Position numbers and translations under genes: made by a program. The notes under the pieces are model-generated. The model searched no databases. It saw only the letters and a program-made list of their open reading frames with translations, and was not told the DNA's origin. From Saprospiraceae bacterium (GTDB lineage: Bacteria; Bacteroidota; Bacteroidia; Chitinophagales; Saprospiraceae), in NCBI GenBank assembly GCA_041392805.1, contig JAWKLJ010000002.1:3053001-3117000 (forward strand): 64,000 nt of DNA, read 5' to 3'. The first letter of the stretch is position 1. Each line of letters opens with the position of its first letter. Of the stretch, positions 37,787 to 47,664 are shown in pieces.

Positions 37787-38577
37787 GTAATTTTAAGACG
37801 GCCATACAAAACGACACTCATTGACATTTAACAGAAAAAATAAGACAAGAAAAAAATCAGCAGGATTTGACCTTATGCCTATTGTAATTGTGATAGGCGT
37901 TATCGGACTGCTATTAACACTTTACATTGGCTACAGAGCATCAATAAGTGACAGAAAATTATTTTCTGTTAGTCTAGTAGCACTATTTGCTGGACTACTA
38001 TTTGAAAGTATCAGAATTTCGGGTAGTTGGAAAACTGTTGCAGGAATTTTTGCAGTAACATATCTATTTAGCTTAACAGCCTTCCTTCCTGGAAAACGTG
38101 AACGAGTATATAATTTTGAAAACCACATTGAGATGTGGCCATATGTCTTCCTATTCACTTTTGCTATATTTTTTGGAATAGCATACAAGGACAGAGTTAC
38201 TGCAAAGCTGACCGAAGGAGTTACACTTCTTCTATCACTTTCATTAGTATACTGGACTTTTGACTATGGATTTACAAACTACCATAATTGGTTTGCGTAT
38301 ACCTTGCTGACAATTGCATTCTCAATGACAGTTTTTTCAATAATAAATGCTTTGACAAATCTGCATTTATCGAGAACAACACGATTAACGTTGAGCATTT
38401 GGAGCACAGTAATTATGTTTGCGTTTGCGGTTGACAATATTTTCAGGGTATTTGACAATCCAGACATTGAAAGCACTTACCTCTCAGAGAGTCTTTATAT
38501 TGCATATTCGGAAACGTCTGACCCCCCCCATTCCGGTCGTCTGACCCCCTGAGAAGATACCTACGAAAAGGCAAATG

Positions 38578-39312
38578 TTAAGATAAACTTTTTGCTGGTT
38601 TTCTTAAACTATTTCCTTTCAAATCTATTCGATGTGCTTTAGGAATAATTCTATCCAAAATAGCATCAGCTAAAGTAGGTTCATCAAAATATTCATACCA
38701 CTTGTTGACGGGTAGTTGTGAGCAGATTAAAGTAGCTGCTGCTTCGTATCGGTCTTCGAGTATTTGTAAGAGGATCAGTTTGATGGCTGGTGTAATGGGT
38801 TGTAGACCAAAATCATCAAAGATAATGAGTGCTGCTTTTTTAATTCTGTCCAACCACTTGAGGAGTGATCCATCGGTTCTTGCCAGGGCAATTTGTTCGG
38901 TTAATCGATTCATGTTGAAGTAGAGGGTTCTGTGACCTAAGACGCAAGCTTGATGACCTAGGGCACATGCCAGATAGGATTTACCACAACCGGTTGCCCC
39001 GGTGATGAGGATATTTTCTCCCCTTTGGATGTAGGAGCAATCGGCTAATTTGAGGAGTTTTTCTTTACTTAGATTTCGCTGTTGATCGCAATCAATATCA
39101 GGTAAAGTGGCTTGATATCGGAGTTTGCTGAGTCTTACAAACATTTGCATTTTTTTATTAGACCGGTTGTCATGCTCTGCATCTAGCAGGGTAGCCAAGA
39201 GTTGATGTGCTTCGGGTTGCTGGTTGATAGGCAAGCCCAATATAGCCTCATAAGCATTGGCCATTCCGATTAATTTGAGTTGCTTCATCCTTTGCAGGGA
39301 TACATTTTTCAT
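38578..39312 (-). CDS. istB: IS21 helper ATPase IstB
   Basis: The 244-residue AAA+ protein has a Walker A motif (ILITGATGCGKSYLACAL) near residue 105, Walker B (AALIIFDDFGLQ) near 168 and the IstB/DnaC-like RIIPKAHRIDLKG C-terminal sequence. It works with the IstA transposase in target choice and strand transfer. The frame looks intact. It follows istA by about 27 bp on the same strand. Confidence 0.95.
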   Translation of the reverse strand: MKNVSLQRMKQLKLIGMANAYEAILGLPINQQPEAHQLLATLLDAEHDNRSNKKMQMFVRLSKLRYQATLPDIDCDQQRNLSKEKLLKLADCSYIQRGENILITGATGCGKSYLACALGHQACVLGHRTLYFNMNRLTEQIALARTDGSLLKWLDRIKKAALIIFDDFGLQPITPAIKLILLQILEDRYEAAATLICSQLPVNKWYEYFDEPTLADAILDRIIPKAHRIDLKGNSLRKPAKSLS

Positions 39313-39339
39313 GTTCTTTTTTTTTGAGTTGAATACTAT

Positions 39340-40997
39340 TTATTGATACTGTTGAGGGCCACGGATATTATCATGTAGTGGTAGTTTGAGTTGAGCAGGT
39401 TGTTCCTCGACCTGATCCAATTCAAGGAGCAGGATTCTTTTGAGCATGTTATAACTGACTCTACTGACCTTTTGACAACGTAGTGCGGCTTGTTCTAATC
39501 GTTCCTTAGAGTACTTTTTAGTGAGGTGTAAGATGCCTTTACAACTGTTGTAGGATTGCTCTTGATGGATTCTGGAGACCAGTACCAACTGAATAGCCCA
39601 GTGGGTGGCTGGGCCTATTAGTTTGGCCTGGGTCAAAAAATATTCAGCGTCGTAACCCAGACTTTTTTTCCATTCTTGATGGTGTTTGGGCATATGCTGT
39701 TCTTGGGTCTGATAATGATAGCTACCCCGCCCCTCCAACCTTTGGTGCAAGGCAATGCGCTCACTGTTGAGGAAGACTTCCACTACTTTAGGGGTATAAA
39801 TGATCTGTGCTTGTTGGCCTACATACTGGCAGGGAACGGAGTAAAAATTCTTTTCTTCTCCGATAAAAACATGGTAATTGAGTTGGATTTTAGCACGGGT
39901 TATTTTCTTGATCTCAAATAAATCGCTGGGAAGATCTCTCATTTGTGGGCGTTCGTAGGTCTGAAAAATACTTTGTCGACTCCCTTCTTTTTTTGATAAG
40001 CCTTGGCATTGTGCCGATCAAGTTGTTCTCTAATGCCCTCGTTTAGGGCCGCTAAACTGGAGAAGACTTCATTTCTTAAAGGGCCATAAATACGGTTATA
40101 GACCACACCTACAGCATTTTCCACACTGGCTTTATCCTTGGGTTTACCCACTCGGGTAGCCTGTAAGTCCAATTGATAGTGGGCAGCTAATTGCTCACAT
40201 AATTGGGTGAAAGTGGGTTCATATCTATCGGCCCTGGTAACATAAGATTTTAAATTATCCGATAAGAGGACCTGAGGAAGGCCACCAAAAAATGACAGCG
40301 CTTGGTTCAGACCATGCACAAAATGGGCAAGCTGTTGACTAGCCAAGGCAATGACAAATGCATAATGGCTATGGGGAAACACCGCTACCAGGACTTCACA
40401 TGAATGGACTTGGCCCGTACTGAGATCTACCCACTCAAGTTTCTTTCCACTAAAATCTACCATCAGTTCTTGACCTGGAACATGGTTCAAACTCAGCGTA
40501 AGATCTTTGCGGCCAATCCCTCTTTTTAGATATTCACAAAACTGACTATAACCATAACCATCTGGATGTTCCACCCGGTATTCTTCCCATAACAACTGCC
40601 GCGTTACACCTACTCGACGTAATTCTTTTATCCAATAGTCCTGCTGTTGAGATAAGGTAGCGCTGCGGTCCGTTTGGCTAGGCGTATGGGTGCCATACAG
40701 GATAACCTTAAGTTGATCATCATCTAACAATAAAAGCTGCCCTATATCCTCCGTATAAGCTTGGCTGCGACGCAGATACTCGCGTACCGTATTCTTCGAT
40801 ATTTTTAGTTGACGGGCCGTAGCCTTAATCGAACGGGTACTCAGATAATTTTTGATAATGCTTTTTACTTGATCCATACGTTTAATTATTGCCATTTCCG
40901 GTTGCTTGATTAAGCAATCAAAATGACCTTTTTTTTCGTATGTATCTACAAATTCCAGGGGGGTCAAAGCTCCGGAATCACCCTCAATCCTTTTCAA
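39340..40997 (-). CDS. istA: IS21 transposase IstA, in two overlapping frames
   Basis: The upstream frame (39939-40997) has the helix-turn-helix (SIKATARQLKISKNTVREYL) and the DDE integrase core (LMVDFSGKKLEW, LLSDNLKSYV, KDKASVENAVG). The downstream frame (39340-39942) carries the C-terminal domain (NYHVFIGEEKNFYSVPCQYVG). The frames overlap by four bases. Reading -1 from a run of five T shortly before the first stop gives the expected join FFQTYERPQMRDLP. So the protein is either made by programmed -1 frameshifting or is broken by a single-base deletion. IstA usually is one frame of about 500 residues, close to the combined length here. Confidence 0.85.
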
Positions 40998-41404
40998 AAC
41001 TTAGGGGGGTCAAAGCCCCGGAATTGGGGGGTCAGACCAAATCGGAACTGGGGGTCAGACCGATCGGAATACGCATTTATATCGGACTTCAATTTTTCTT
41101 GTTAGGTGTTTCAGCGGTCTATATAATGCAAAACTATATGCTTCTTGCTGCATTCCTTCCAAGCAAAAATGGCAATTACAGAAGTGATTTGAAAGAAAAC
41201 AAAAAAGACCACATAGATAGATTTTCAGACGAACAAGTATTAACTGGACATTCATTGCTCTGTATCTTATATACAGTGACTTTTTATGGCCTTAATTACA
41301 AATACCAAGTTCTACCAAGACACACAATGATATGGTTAGTATTTTTAACTTTTCCATTGTTTTTACGACTATTTGACTTAATCGCTTATGGAAGAAAAAA
41401 CTAC

Positions 41405-41527
41405 AGGTAACAGCAGGTTTAAAGCAATGCTGGCGGTTAGGAAAGTTTCTTCTTCCAACTTAATTTTGTCCAAGGTGAAAGTTTGTAGCTCCGAAATCCG
41501 CACTGCTTAAACCTGCAACCGTTCCAT
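41405..41527 (+). other. attC site, family gamma (copy A)
   Basis: R'' AGGTAAC and R' GTTCCAT. The arms GCAGGTTTAAAGCA and TGCTTAAACCTGC pair with one extra base, and inner GGCGG/CCGC pairing also occurs. It is identical through its body to the site at 48667-48789. TACAGGTAAC complements the cassette start GTTACCTGTA at 37780. Confidence 0.9.
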
Positions 41528-43427
41528 GCCAAGAAAAACAAAAAAAGACCATGCCTTGGCGGTTCAAAAAACAATCAACAGGAAGACAAATACCGATAAG
41601 GAATTGCAAAAAATGAACAACCACCAGCTCAAATCATATTCCAACAAATCCATCGCCGTCCTCCCTTTCGTCAACATGAGTGCCGACCCTGACAACGAAT
41701 ACTTCAGCGACGGCATCACCGAGGAAATCATCAACGCCCTGACCACCATACAAGGCTTAAAGGTGATTGCACGGACTTCCTCTTTTGCTTTTAAAGGAAA
41801 AAATGTGGATGTGCGAACCATAGGCAGTCAATTGGGCGTGACAACAGTATTGGAAGGCAGCGTCCGCAAAGTAAAAAACAGGGTTCGCATCACGGCACAG
41901 TTGATTAGCACCGATGACGGTTCACATTGGTGGTCAAAAAATTTCGATAGTGAATTGAACGATATCTTTGCATTGCAGGATGAAGTCAGCCTGCTCATCG
42001 CCGACCAAATCCGGGAGAATTTTGGACATTTTGAAATTCCATTAATTCCCCATTCCATTCCAACCAATGATATAGAGGCTTATGATTTGGTGTTGAAGGG
42101 AAACTATTATCTGAAAAGAAAAGACTTTGGCGACATCAAAAAAGCAATTACCCTTTTCAATAATGCTATCCAACTCGACCCAAATTATGTAGCAGCCTAT
42201 TCATCTTTGGGAGAGGCATACATTCACGCTGCTGGTTTTGGAATGATGTCAACGAAAGAAGCTCATGAATTGGCGAGGAAATTGGCTGAAAAGGCAATAG
42301 AATTAAACATGGAGAATGCACGGGGACACAAAGTCCTTGCCTATATCAAATTGTTCTTTGATTGGGATTGGCATTCCGCTTTGGAAGAATATGATAAAGC
42401 AATAAAATATGGACTACCCAACCAAAATGAATTCATTATCTATTATTATATTTTCATCAAAGAAGATTTTGAACGGGCAATTCAATTGGCGAAAAAGGCA
42501 ATTGAAACCGACCCCCTTCACGTTATCACGCATTGGCAATTGGGGCTGACCTATTATTTTGCCCGACGGTTTGAGGAGTCTATTGCTGCTTTTACGGTTG
42601 CTTTGGAGGTTGACCCTAACTTTGGAGAGGCACTTCGTTTTCGAGGCTTGATCAAAGGTTATTTAGGAAAATTCAAAGAGGCATTAATTGAGATAAATCG
42701 AGCAATTGAATTGGCGAGTGGTCAGGGACTTGCCCATCTGGACATGCTGGTGGTAAAAATATTGATGGACAAAAAAGAAGAAGTGCTGACTGTAATGAAA
42801 AACACAGAATATGTTGATTCCTCCGATCCAGCCTTTTTGTATTCCCTTTTACATATGCCGGACGAAGCGATTTACTGGCTGGAAAAAGCATATCAGGAAC
42901 GCTCGGTAATGATGGTCACGCTGAAAAACTTTTGGGTGTGGGACAACCTTCGGGAAGACTCCCGTTTTCAGGAAATATACGACCGAATGAACTTCCCACC
43001 ATCTATTGAAAATAGAAATACCCTCGAACCGATAAACATTAGTCAGCCTTTTCCTACCCAAACTTCATTATTAAAAGAACAAGAAATTGAAAACTATTTA
43101 CACAAATTAGAGCAGTTAATCAATGATGAGAAAATTTTCATCGACCCGTCGCTTTCGTTGCGGCAATTAGCAGATAAAATGGGCTTGCATCCCAATAAAT
43201 TATCATGGCTGCTCAATGAGCATATTGGCAAAAATTTTAATGAATATATCAATGTCTTCCGACTGGAAACCTTCAAACAAAAGGCATTAAACCCTAATAA
43301 CAGTCACCTTACTCTTTTGGGACTGGCTTATGAAAGTGGTTTTAACTCAAAAACGGTCTTTAATGCTTTCTTCAAAAAGCAAGAGGGGATGACACCGAGG
43401 GCTTGGATGAAAAAGAAAACGCAATAA
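41526..43427 (+). CDS. TolB/FlgO-like, TPR and AraC-type HTH regulatory protein
   Basis: The 633-residue protein starts two bases into the R' box. Residues about 40-160 form the FlgO/TolB N-terminal-like domain common in CadC-type and adenylate-cyclase-associated regulators (SIAVLPFVNMSADPDNEYFSDGITEEIINAL, VTTVLEGSVRK). Residues about 195-470 are TPR repeats (LDPNYVAAYSSLGEAYIHA, DPLHVITHWQLGLTYYFARRFEESIAAF). The C-terminal about 110 residues are an AraC helix-turn-helix (LSLRQLADKMGLHPNKLSWLLNEHIGKNFNEYIN). It likely senses a signal and controls the overlapping MFS gene. Base composition is visibly less AT-rich than the neighbouring cassettes, suggesting a separate origin. Confidence 0.88.
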   Translation: MPRKTKKDHALAVQKTINRKTNTDKELQKMNNHQLKSYSNKSIAVLPFVNMSADPDNEYFSDGITEEIINALTTIQGLKVIARTSSFAFKGKNVDVRTIGSQLGVTTVLEGSVRKVKNRVRITAQLISTDDGSHWWSKNFDSELNDIFALQDEVSLLIADQIRENFGHFEIPLIPHSIPTNDIEAYDLVLKGNYYLKRKDFGDIKKAITLFNNAIQLDPNYVAAYSSLGEAYIHAAGFGMMSTKEAHELARKLAEKAIELNMENARGHKVLAYIKLFFDWDWHSALEEYDKAIKYGLPNQNEFIIYYYIFIKEDFERAIQLAKKAIETDPLHVITHWQLGLTYYFARRFEESIAAFTVALEVDPNFGEALRFRGLIKGYLGKFKEALIEINRAIELASGQGLAHLDMLVVKILMDKKEEVLTVMKNTEYVDSSDPAFLYSLLHMPDEAIYWLEKAYQERSVMMVTLKNFWVWDNLREDSRFQEIYDRMNFPPSIENRNTLEPINISQPFPTQTSLLKEQEIENYLHKLEQLINDEKIFIDPSLSLRQLADKMGLHPNKLSWLLNEHIGKNFNEYINVFRLETFKQKALNPNNSHLTLLGLAYESGFNSKTVFNAFFKKQEGMTPRAWMKKKTQ

Positions 43428-44656
43428 TGTCCCAAATTCAAACCAAAACGAGTTCCTTCACTTCTTATCAAATATTATTAATCGTGGTATTCGTATTCAT
43501 ACTGTTCACCATAGTGGTGGACTATATGACCTTGCCCGCCCTTTCAGCAATTATACTACCCGAACTTCAAATCTCCACCCAACAATTCGGATTAGTGGTG
43601 TCTGTCTATGCTTTTAGTGCTGGCATATCAGCATTTTTGGCAACTGGATTTGCGGACAGTTTTGACCGTAAGAAATTATTGCTTGTCTATTATGGTGGCT
43701 TTTTGTTGGGGATGGTGCTTTGTGCCACCGCCAATTCTCTGACCGCATTAATCGTTGCCAGAGTGATCACCGGGATTTTTGGGGGAGTAGTAGCTTCGAT
43801 ATGCTTTGCCATTGTTGCTGATTTGTTTGAGACCGATCAAAGAGGTCGGGTCATGGGATATGTACAGATTGCGTTTGCTGCCAGCCTCGTAGCGGGATTG
43901 CCGCTTGCATTGTATTTAGCAACCAATTTTAATTGGCATATTACTTACTGGATATTTTTCGGCTGCGGTCTTATTGTTTTGATTATTGTATTCTTAAAAA
44001 TAAACGCTATCAATGAACATTTGCATATTAAAGAAAAAGAAAACCTACTGAAACATTCATTTAACATTATCAGGAATCGCAATTATTTGATAGTTTTCTT
44101 AAACAATATTTTCCTTGTATTGGGTGACGCAATGTTTATGACTTTTGGTTCTGCTTACAGCACCAATAACCTCGGTGTCAGGCTCAATGACCTTCCCTTG
44201 TTATATGGTGTTGGCGGAGTGGCTACGATTGTGTTCAGTCCTGTAATTGGGAAACTTTCTGACCAGCATGGAAAATTTAAAATTTTTGTTGTAGGGACGG
44301 CTTTGGCCATTGCCATGGTTGCCATTTACAGCAATTTGGGCAGCGTTCCTTTTTGGCTGGTTGTTCTATTGCATACCTTGCTTTTTGTTGGCATCAATTC
44401 TCGCATGATTGCTTCAACGGCTTTGGCTACCGTCGTACCAGACCAGCCGGATAGAGGTGCATTCATGGCACTCGACTCATCGTTTCAGCAGGTAGCAGGG
44501 GGGGTAGCAGCAACTGCCGCAGGACTGATTGTTTATCAGGCATCGAATGGGGTGATCCTTGGATACCCGTTTTTAGGCTGGGTGGTTATCGGTGTGATGG
44601 TGGTAACGATAGGACTGATGTATGCCATCCACCGAATTGTGATCAGAAAAAAATAA
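43427..44656 (+). CDS. MFS transporter
   Basis: From the ATG overlapping the previous stop (TAATG) the 409-residue protein has twelve predicted membrane helices. The signature loop after helix 2 reads GFADSFDRKKLLLVYYGG, and a related loop GKLSDQHGKFK follows in the second half. It is a drug-efflux or sugar-efflux type of the major facilitator superfamily (DHA1-like); the substrate is unknown. Translational coupling to the AraC-type regulator strongly suggests regulation by it. Confidence 0.9.
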   Translation: MSQIQTKTSSFTSYQILLIVVFVFILFTIVVDYMTLPALSAIILPELQISTQQFGLVVSVYAFSAGISAFLATGFADSFDRKKLLLVYYGGFLLGMVLCATANSLTALIVARVITGIFGGVVASICFAIVADLFETDQRGRVMGYVQIAFAASLVAGLPLALYLATNFNWHITYWIFFGCGLIVLIIVFLKINAINEHLHIKEKENLLKHSFNIIRNRNYLIVFLNNIFLVLGDAMFMTFGSAYSTNNLGVRLNDLPLLYGVGGVATIVFSPVIGKLSDQHGKFKIFVVGTALAIAMVAIYSNLGSVPFWLVVLLHTLLFVGINSRMIASTALATVVPDQPDRGAFMALDSSFQQVAGGVAATAAGLIVYQASNGVILGYPFLGWVVIGVMVVTIGLMYAIHRIVIRKK

Positions 44657-44867
44657 CCTTACCATTTTGATTTTTTTCTCCATAAGCACCCCAAATCCCA
44701 AAAAGTACCAAATCTCACCAAATCGTCCGCAATTTCATTTCGGGGCGACTGACCTCTTTTTCCGCTCCATCTTTGCATTATCAATTCAGTAAAAAAGAAT
44801 TTACAGAACAAATCATCTGATGAACATTCCCTTCTCTGTCAGTAGGTTATCTGCCGACAACAAGGAG

Positions 44868-45214
44868 TGCTTTGTCCAGATCAAAATTATGAAAAATCAA
44901 AAATTGTTGATGAATGGCTTTGGCGTTCAACAAAGGGAGACCATGCCTTGGAAGTATTTTTGGCGGAATACTATCTCGAGGACGGCGACTTGTACAGCAT
45001 GGACAATTTTGCCCCGACTGCCACCGGCTCGACTTGGAACTACTCCAATATAGCCACCTCATTGGCTGCCTATTTAGTCGAAGCGGCTACGGGAACACCT
45101 TTCAAAGAGTATGTCACAACAAACATCTTACAGCCCTTGGGCATGACCAAAACAGCTTATGATTTGGCTGAAAAAGTCCACGATACCATTGTTGAATTCA
45201 TCCAGAACAATTGA
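44868..45214 (+). pseudogene. Serine hydrolase (beta-lactamase fold) fragment
   Basis: Only the middle of the domain is left: a region ending in STWNYSNIATSLAAYLVEAATGTPFKEYVTTNILQPLGMTKTAYD. This contains the YSN motif and the LGM(T)KT helix typical of the family. The N-terminal SxxK part and the C-terminal HxG part are absent. The frame has no credible start and sits after the MFS gene, so it is a remnant. Confidence 0.75.
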
Positions 45215-45255
45215 TTTTCAAATACAAATTATTTCACCATTAAAAATTTTCAAAA

Positions 45256-45906
45256 ATGAAAAACTTATTAGTCATCATTTTAACTCTCGTTACGTTTAAC
45301 GTTTTTGCTCAAAACAACCAACAAATAGGTAAAGAAAGCGATGTTACGCATAAGTATAGGCTTAGTTTCCCTGTGATTATTTTACCTCAAGTATTTGAAA
45401 AATCTTGGGACGATAGAACAAATACCCAGCACATAGAACTTCATGTCAAACGTAACTTAGATAATAAGAACATCATTGGGGTAAAGTTTGCCACTTGGCG
45501 ATTATTCCAACCCATGGGCATTCTTTGGTGGGATGGACTCCTGGATAAAGTAGATTCTGGAAGTGAATACTATCCCGGGCATGTGCGAGAAACAGGCTTA
45601 GGAATATCTTATCAACGCATGTTGTGGAAGGGGTTGTTTACTACAGTTGAAGTCTTGCCACAATACAAAACCTACCTGGATGAAGATAACGCTAAAATAG
45701 GAAATGGCTTTAAGTTATATACTTCCTATCATCTTGGCTATCATCTTTCTTTTGGTAAAAAGAAAAGGTTTTTCATAGAGCCTCAGGTGCATTGTCAAAA
45801 CTGGGTGATTGATACGAATACGCCCGCAGAGTTTAAAGTATTGGATGATAAATGGAAAAATTATTTCCTCTTTGAACCCAATCTTTACTTTGGGATAAAT
45901 TTCTAA
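45256..45906 (+). CDS. Hypothetical exported protein, probable outer-membrane barrel
   Basis: The 216-residue protein has a signal peptide (LLVIILTLVTFNVFAQ) and alternating aromatic and polar strands with a terminal GINF ending in phenylalanine, as in small outer-membrane beta-barrels. Two further barrel-like strands read GLGISYQRMLWKGLFTTVEVLPQYKTY and FKLYTSYHLGYHLSFGKKKRFFIEPQVH. No named family is recognised with certainty. Confidence 0.7.
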   Translation: MKNLLVIILTLVTFNVFAQNNQQIGKESDVTHKYRLSFPVIILPQVFEKSWDDRTNTQHIELHVKRNLDNKNIIGVKFATWRLFQPMGILWWDGLLDKVDSGSEYYPGHVRETGLGISYQRMLWKGLFTTVEVLPQYKTYLDEDNAKIGNGFKLYTSYHLGYHLSFGKKKRFFIEPQVHCQNWVIDTNTPAEFKVLDDKWKNYFLFEPNLYFGINF

Positions 45907-45923
45907 CCCATGAACATTGATTT

Positions 45924-46238
45924 TTCAGACTAACTTTAATCATTGCATTCGAAATCTTGCTCGCTATCGGTTCGGCATTTTCACAAAATGACAACAACAC
46001 TATAGAAAGAAAAGGCTTTATATTTGGGGTTGGTATTGGCGGCGGAGTCATTAGCATGGCAGATAGCAATGATGAAGTACCATTTGAAGAAGCACAATTT
46101 GGTATCAGTCTGCCCAACCTCAAATTAGGATGGATGGTCAATGACCAGAAACTGCACATGGGGAGAGTATATTTGGACAATGACGAACATCGGGACGGCG
46201 TGGCTTTCAGCATTGGATTAGGATTTAACTGGTATTAA
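45924..46238 (+). pseudogene. 5'-truncated exported barrel-like protein
   Basis: The frame opens after a TGA at about 45918 and has no ATG. It reads a partial signal peptide (IIAFEILLAIGSAFSQ) and about 80 residues ending in GLGFNWY, a typical outer-membrane C-terminus. A TTG at 45957 could still initiate a short product. It lies between another barrel-like gene and a membrane gene. Confidence 0.5.
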
Positions 46239-46240
46239 AA

Positions 46241-46615
46241 ATGGGAAATAAGATAAGCATCTCTTTTGCCGGCAATGTTCTGCTACTTCTTCTAGGATTG
46301 CTATTTATTTTTCACCTGCTCGTATTGTTTCGTGTAATTCCTTACGACATAGTATGGGCAGGAAAAATAAATAGCCGAAAAGAGTTAATAAGAATGGAAT
46401 CCATATCGCTGTTGGTATCGGTGGTAGCTGCAATAATAGTCTCCTTGAAAATGGGATATCTGAATTTTTTGCAGTATCCGACCATCATCAATATCGGGAT
46501 ATGGATTCTGTTTGTCTTTTTCAACTTAAACACTATTGGCAATTTGACAGCAAAAAGTCCTATTGAAAAATATGGATTTAGCTTCCTGACCTTTAGAGCA
46601 GGTTTTCTTTCATAA
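46241..46615 (+). CDS. Hypothetical membrane protein, 3' end replaced by repeat LR
   Basis: The 124-residue protein has four hydrophobic helices (8-30, 50-70, 78-100 and a weaker last one). It starts three bases after the previous stop, implying coupling. The last few codons come from the beginning of repeat LR copy 2 (GGTTTTCTTTCATAA), so the original C-terminus has probably been lost at the junction. Confidence 0.6.
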   Translation: MGNKISISFAGNVLLLLLGLLFIFHLLVLFRVIPYDIVWAGKINSRKELIRMESISLLVSVVAAIIVSLKMGYLNFLQYPTIINIGIWILFVFFNLNTIGNLTAKSPIEKYGFSFLTFRAGFLS

Positions 46616-46774
46616 CCAGGCACTTACCTCCGTTCTTTATTGGTTTCTATCTGTTTTTTTCCTTAACTTGCTTTGTCTATTTCTTCGCTTTTTAACTTTT
46701 ATCGTTATGCTGAAGAAGTTGGAGCTATAGAAGCTAATTGTTCCTACAGCAGATTTTTGAAAGGCGTTCACTAA
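46601..46774 (+). repeat. Long repeat LR copy 2 (module a only)
   Basis: Matches LR copy 1 from TTTTCTTTCATAAC to GGCGTTCACTAA. Module b is absent and is replaced by a cassette starting at ATTGTGCACC. The switch at the a/b junction shows that the two modules behave as separable units. Confidence 0.75.
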
Positions 46775-46808
46775 AGACATTGTGCACCATAAAAAAGAAA
46801 CTCTGCAA

Positions 46809-47480
46809 ATGAGAAAGCTATTGATAGTTATAATAGGGTTGATTTCAATCAATATCGCAATCGGACAAGATAAAATGATTGTTGATAAACCATTTAATGG
46901 TAATACTCACTACAGTAGATTTTCAGAACATATTGATTCATTATCAATACTGCCACCTGTTATTCAATTCAATTTACGAGGATATTTAAATAGGATTTTA
47001 GGGACTATGAGTGACAGTGTTTCTTTTTCTCATGGGCAAATTGTTGATTTGGAAAACAAATTCAAAGAGGATTCTGTGACTTATGGATATGGATGGATTG
47101 TTCCAAAATATGATTTGAACTTTATTCTTTGTGATAATTCAATAGGTATCAGAAGATATTATTTGCAAATTAGACTTGATAAATACGGTCAGATATTATA
47201 TGCAAATTGGCCTAAAGAATACCATTCAGATAAGAACCGATTTAAGAATCGTTCAGATATTGAGCGTTTTGCACTAAAGCAAGCAAAGATAAAGGGTTTT
47301 GAATTAAATGATTACAAGGTTGATTTTAAATACAATGAGAAACTTGATAAGTTATGTTGGGTTTTTAAATTTCCTGTAAAAATTGAAAGGAACAGACAGG
47401 AATATGATGCACTAGAAATACCTTGGAATTACATTGAAGTTATTGATGAGTATAAAACTGTGACATCAACTGTATATTGA
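46809..47480 (+). CDS. Hypothetical secreted protein (cassette)
   Basis: From ATG 46809 the 223-residue protein has a signal peptide (LLIVIIGLISINIAIGQ). The body has beta strands and one helix (SDIERFALKQAKIKGFELNDYKVDF) that resembles a PepSY-like or peptidase-propeptide fold. No enzyme motif is seen. The cassette start TTGTGCACC is nearly complementary to its end GGTGCACACAC at about 47496. Confidence 0.7.
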   Translation: MRKLLIVIIGLISINIAIGQDKMIVDKPFNGNTHYSRFSEHIDSLSILPPVIQFNLRGYLNRILGTMSDSVSFSHGQIVDLENKFKEDSVTYGYGWIVPKYDLNFILCDNSIGIRRYYLQIRLDKYGQILYANWPKEYHSDKNRFKNRSDIERFALKQAKIKGFELNDYKVDFKYNEKLDKLCWVFKFPVKIERNRQEYDALEIPWNYIEVIDEYKTVTSTVY

Positions 47481-47497
47481 TAATTAATAAATTACGG

Positions 47498-47630
47498 TGC
47501 ACACACAAAAAATATACGTAATGCGGTTAGTGAAAGAGATTAAATTATGAGGGAGAGTTGATTAGATAAAGAGAAAGACATAAATTGGAAAATAGAAACG
47601 GCAGCACAGCGCCTCCGCGGGACGTTACCT
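47498..47630 (+). other. attC site, family alpha, degenerate left arm
   Basis: The R' half (AACGGCAGCACAGCGCCTCC, then GTTACCT at 47624) and the spacer match the alpha sites at 32516 and 53318, but the left arm reads AATATACGTAATGCGGTTAG instead of the usual complement. The R'' box is GCACACAC-like rather than ending in AAC. Confidence 0.7.
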
Positions 47631-47664
47631 GTAATTTTAAGACGGCCATACAAAACGACACTCA

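Larger units (their letters stand above)
38501..41075. mobile_element. IS21-family insertion sequence
   Basis: The 2575-bp element is flanked by the duplicated TTTATAT (38494-38500 and 41076-41082). Ends are imperfect inverted repeats: TGCATATTCGGAAACGTCTG at the left and TGCGTATTCCGATCGGTCTG when the right end is read on the minus strand. Several further GGTCTGACCCCC-type and GGGGGTCAAAGC-type subterminal repeats lie inside both ends, as expected for IS21 transposase binding sites. It carries istA and istB on the minus strand. Confidence 0.93.
37821..41410 (+). pseudogene. Polytopic membrane protein gene split by IS21 (cassette copy A)
   Basis: The two parts, 37821-38500 and 41083-41410, together encode the same 335-residue protein as the intact copy at 47665-48672. 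The IS21 element was inserted after TTTATAT and left a 7-bp duplication. Without the IS and one duplicate, the cassette has exactly the length of copy B, 1159 bp. The 5' part still reads into IS sequence, giving a truncated 243-residue product that has lost its last helices. Confidence 0.9.
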
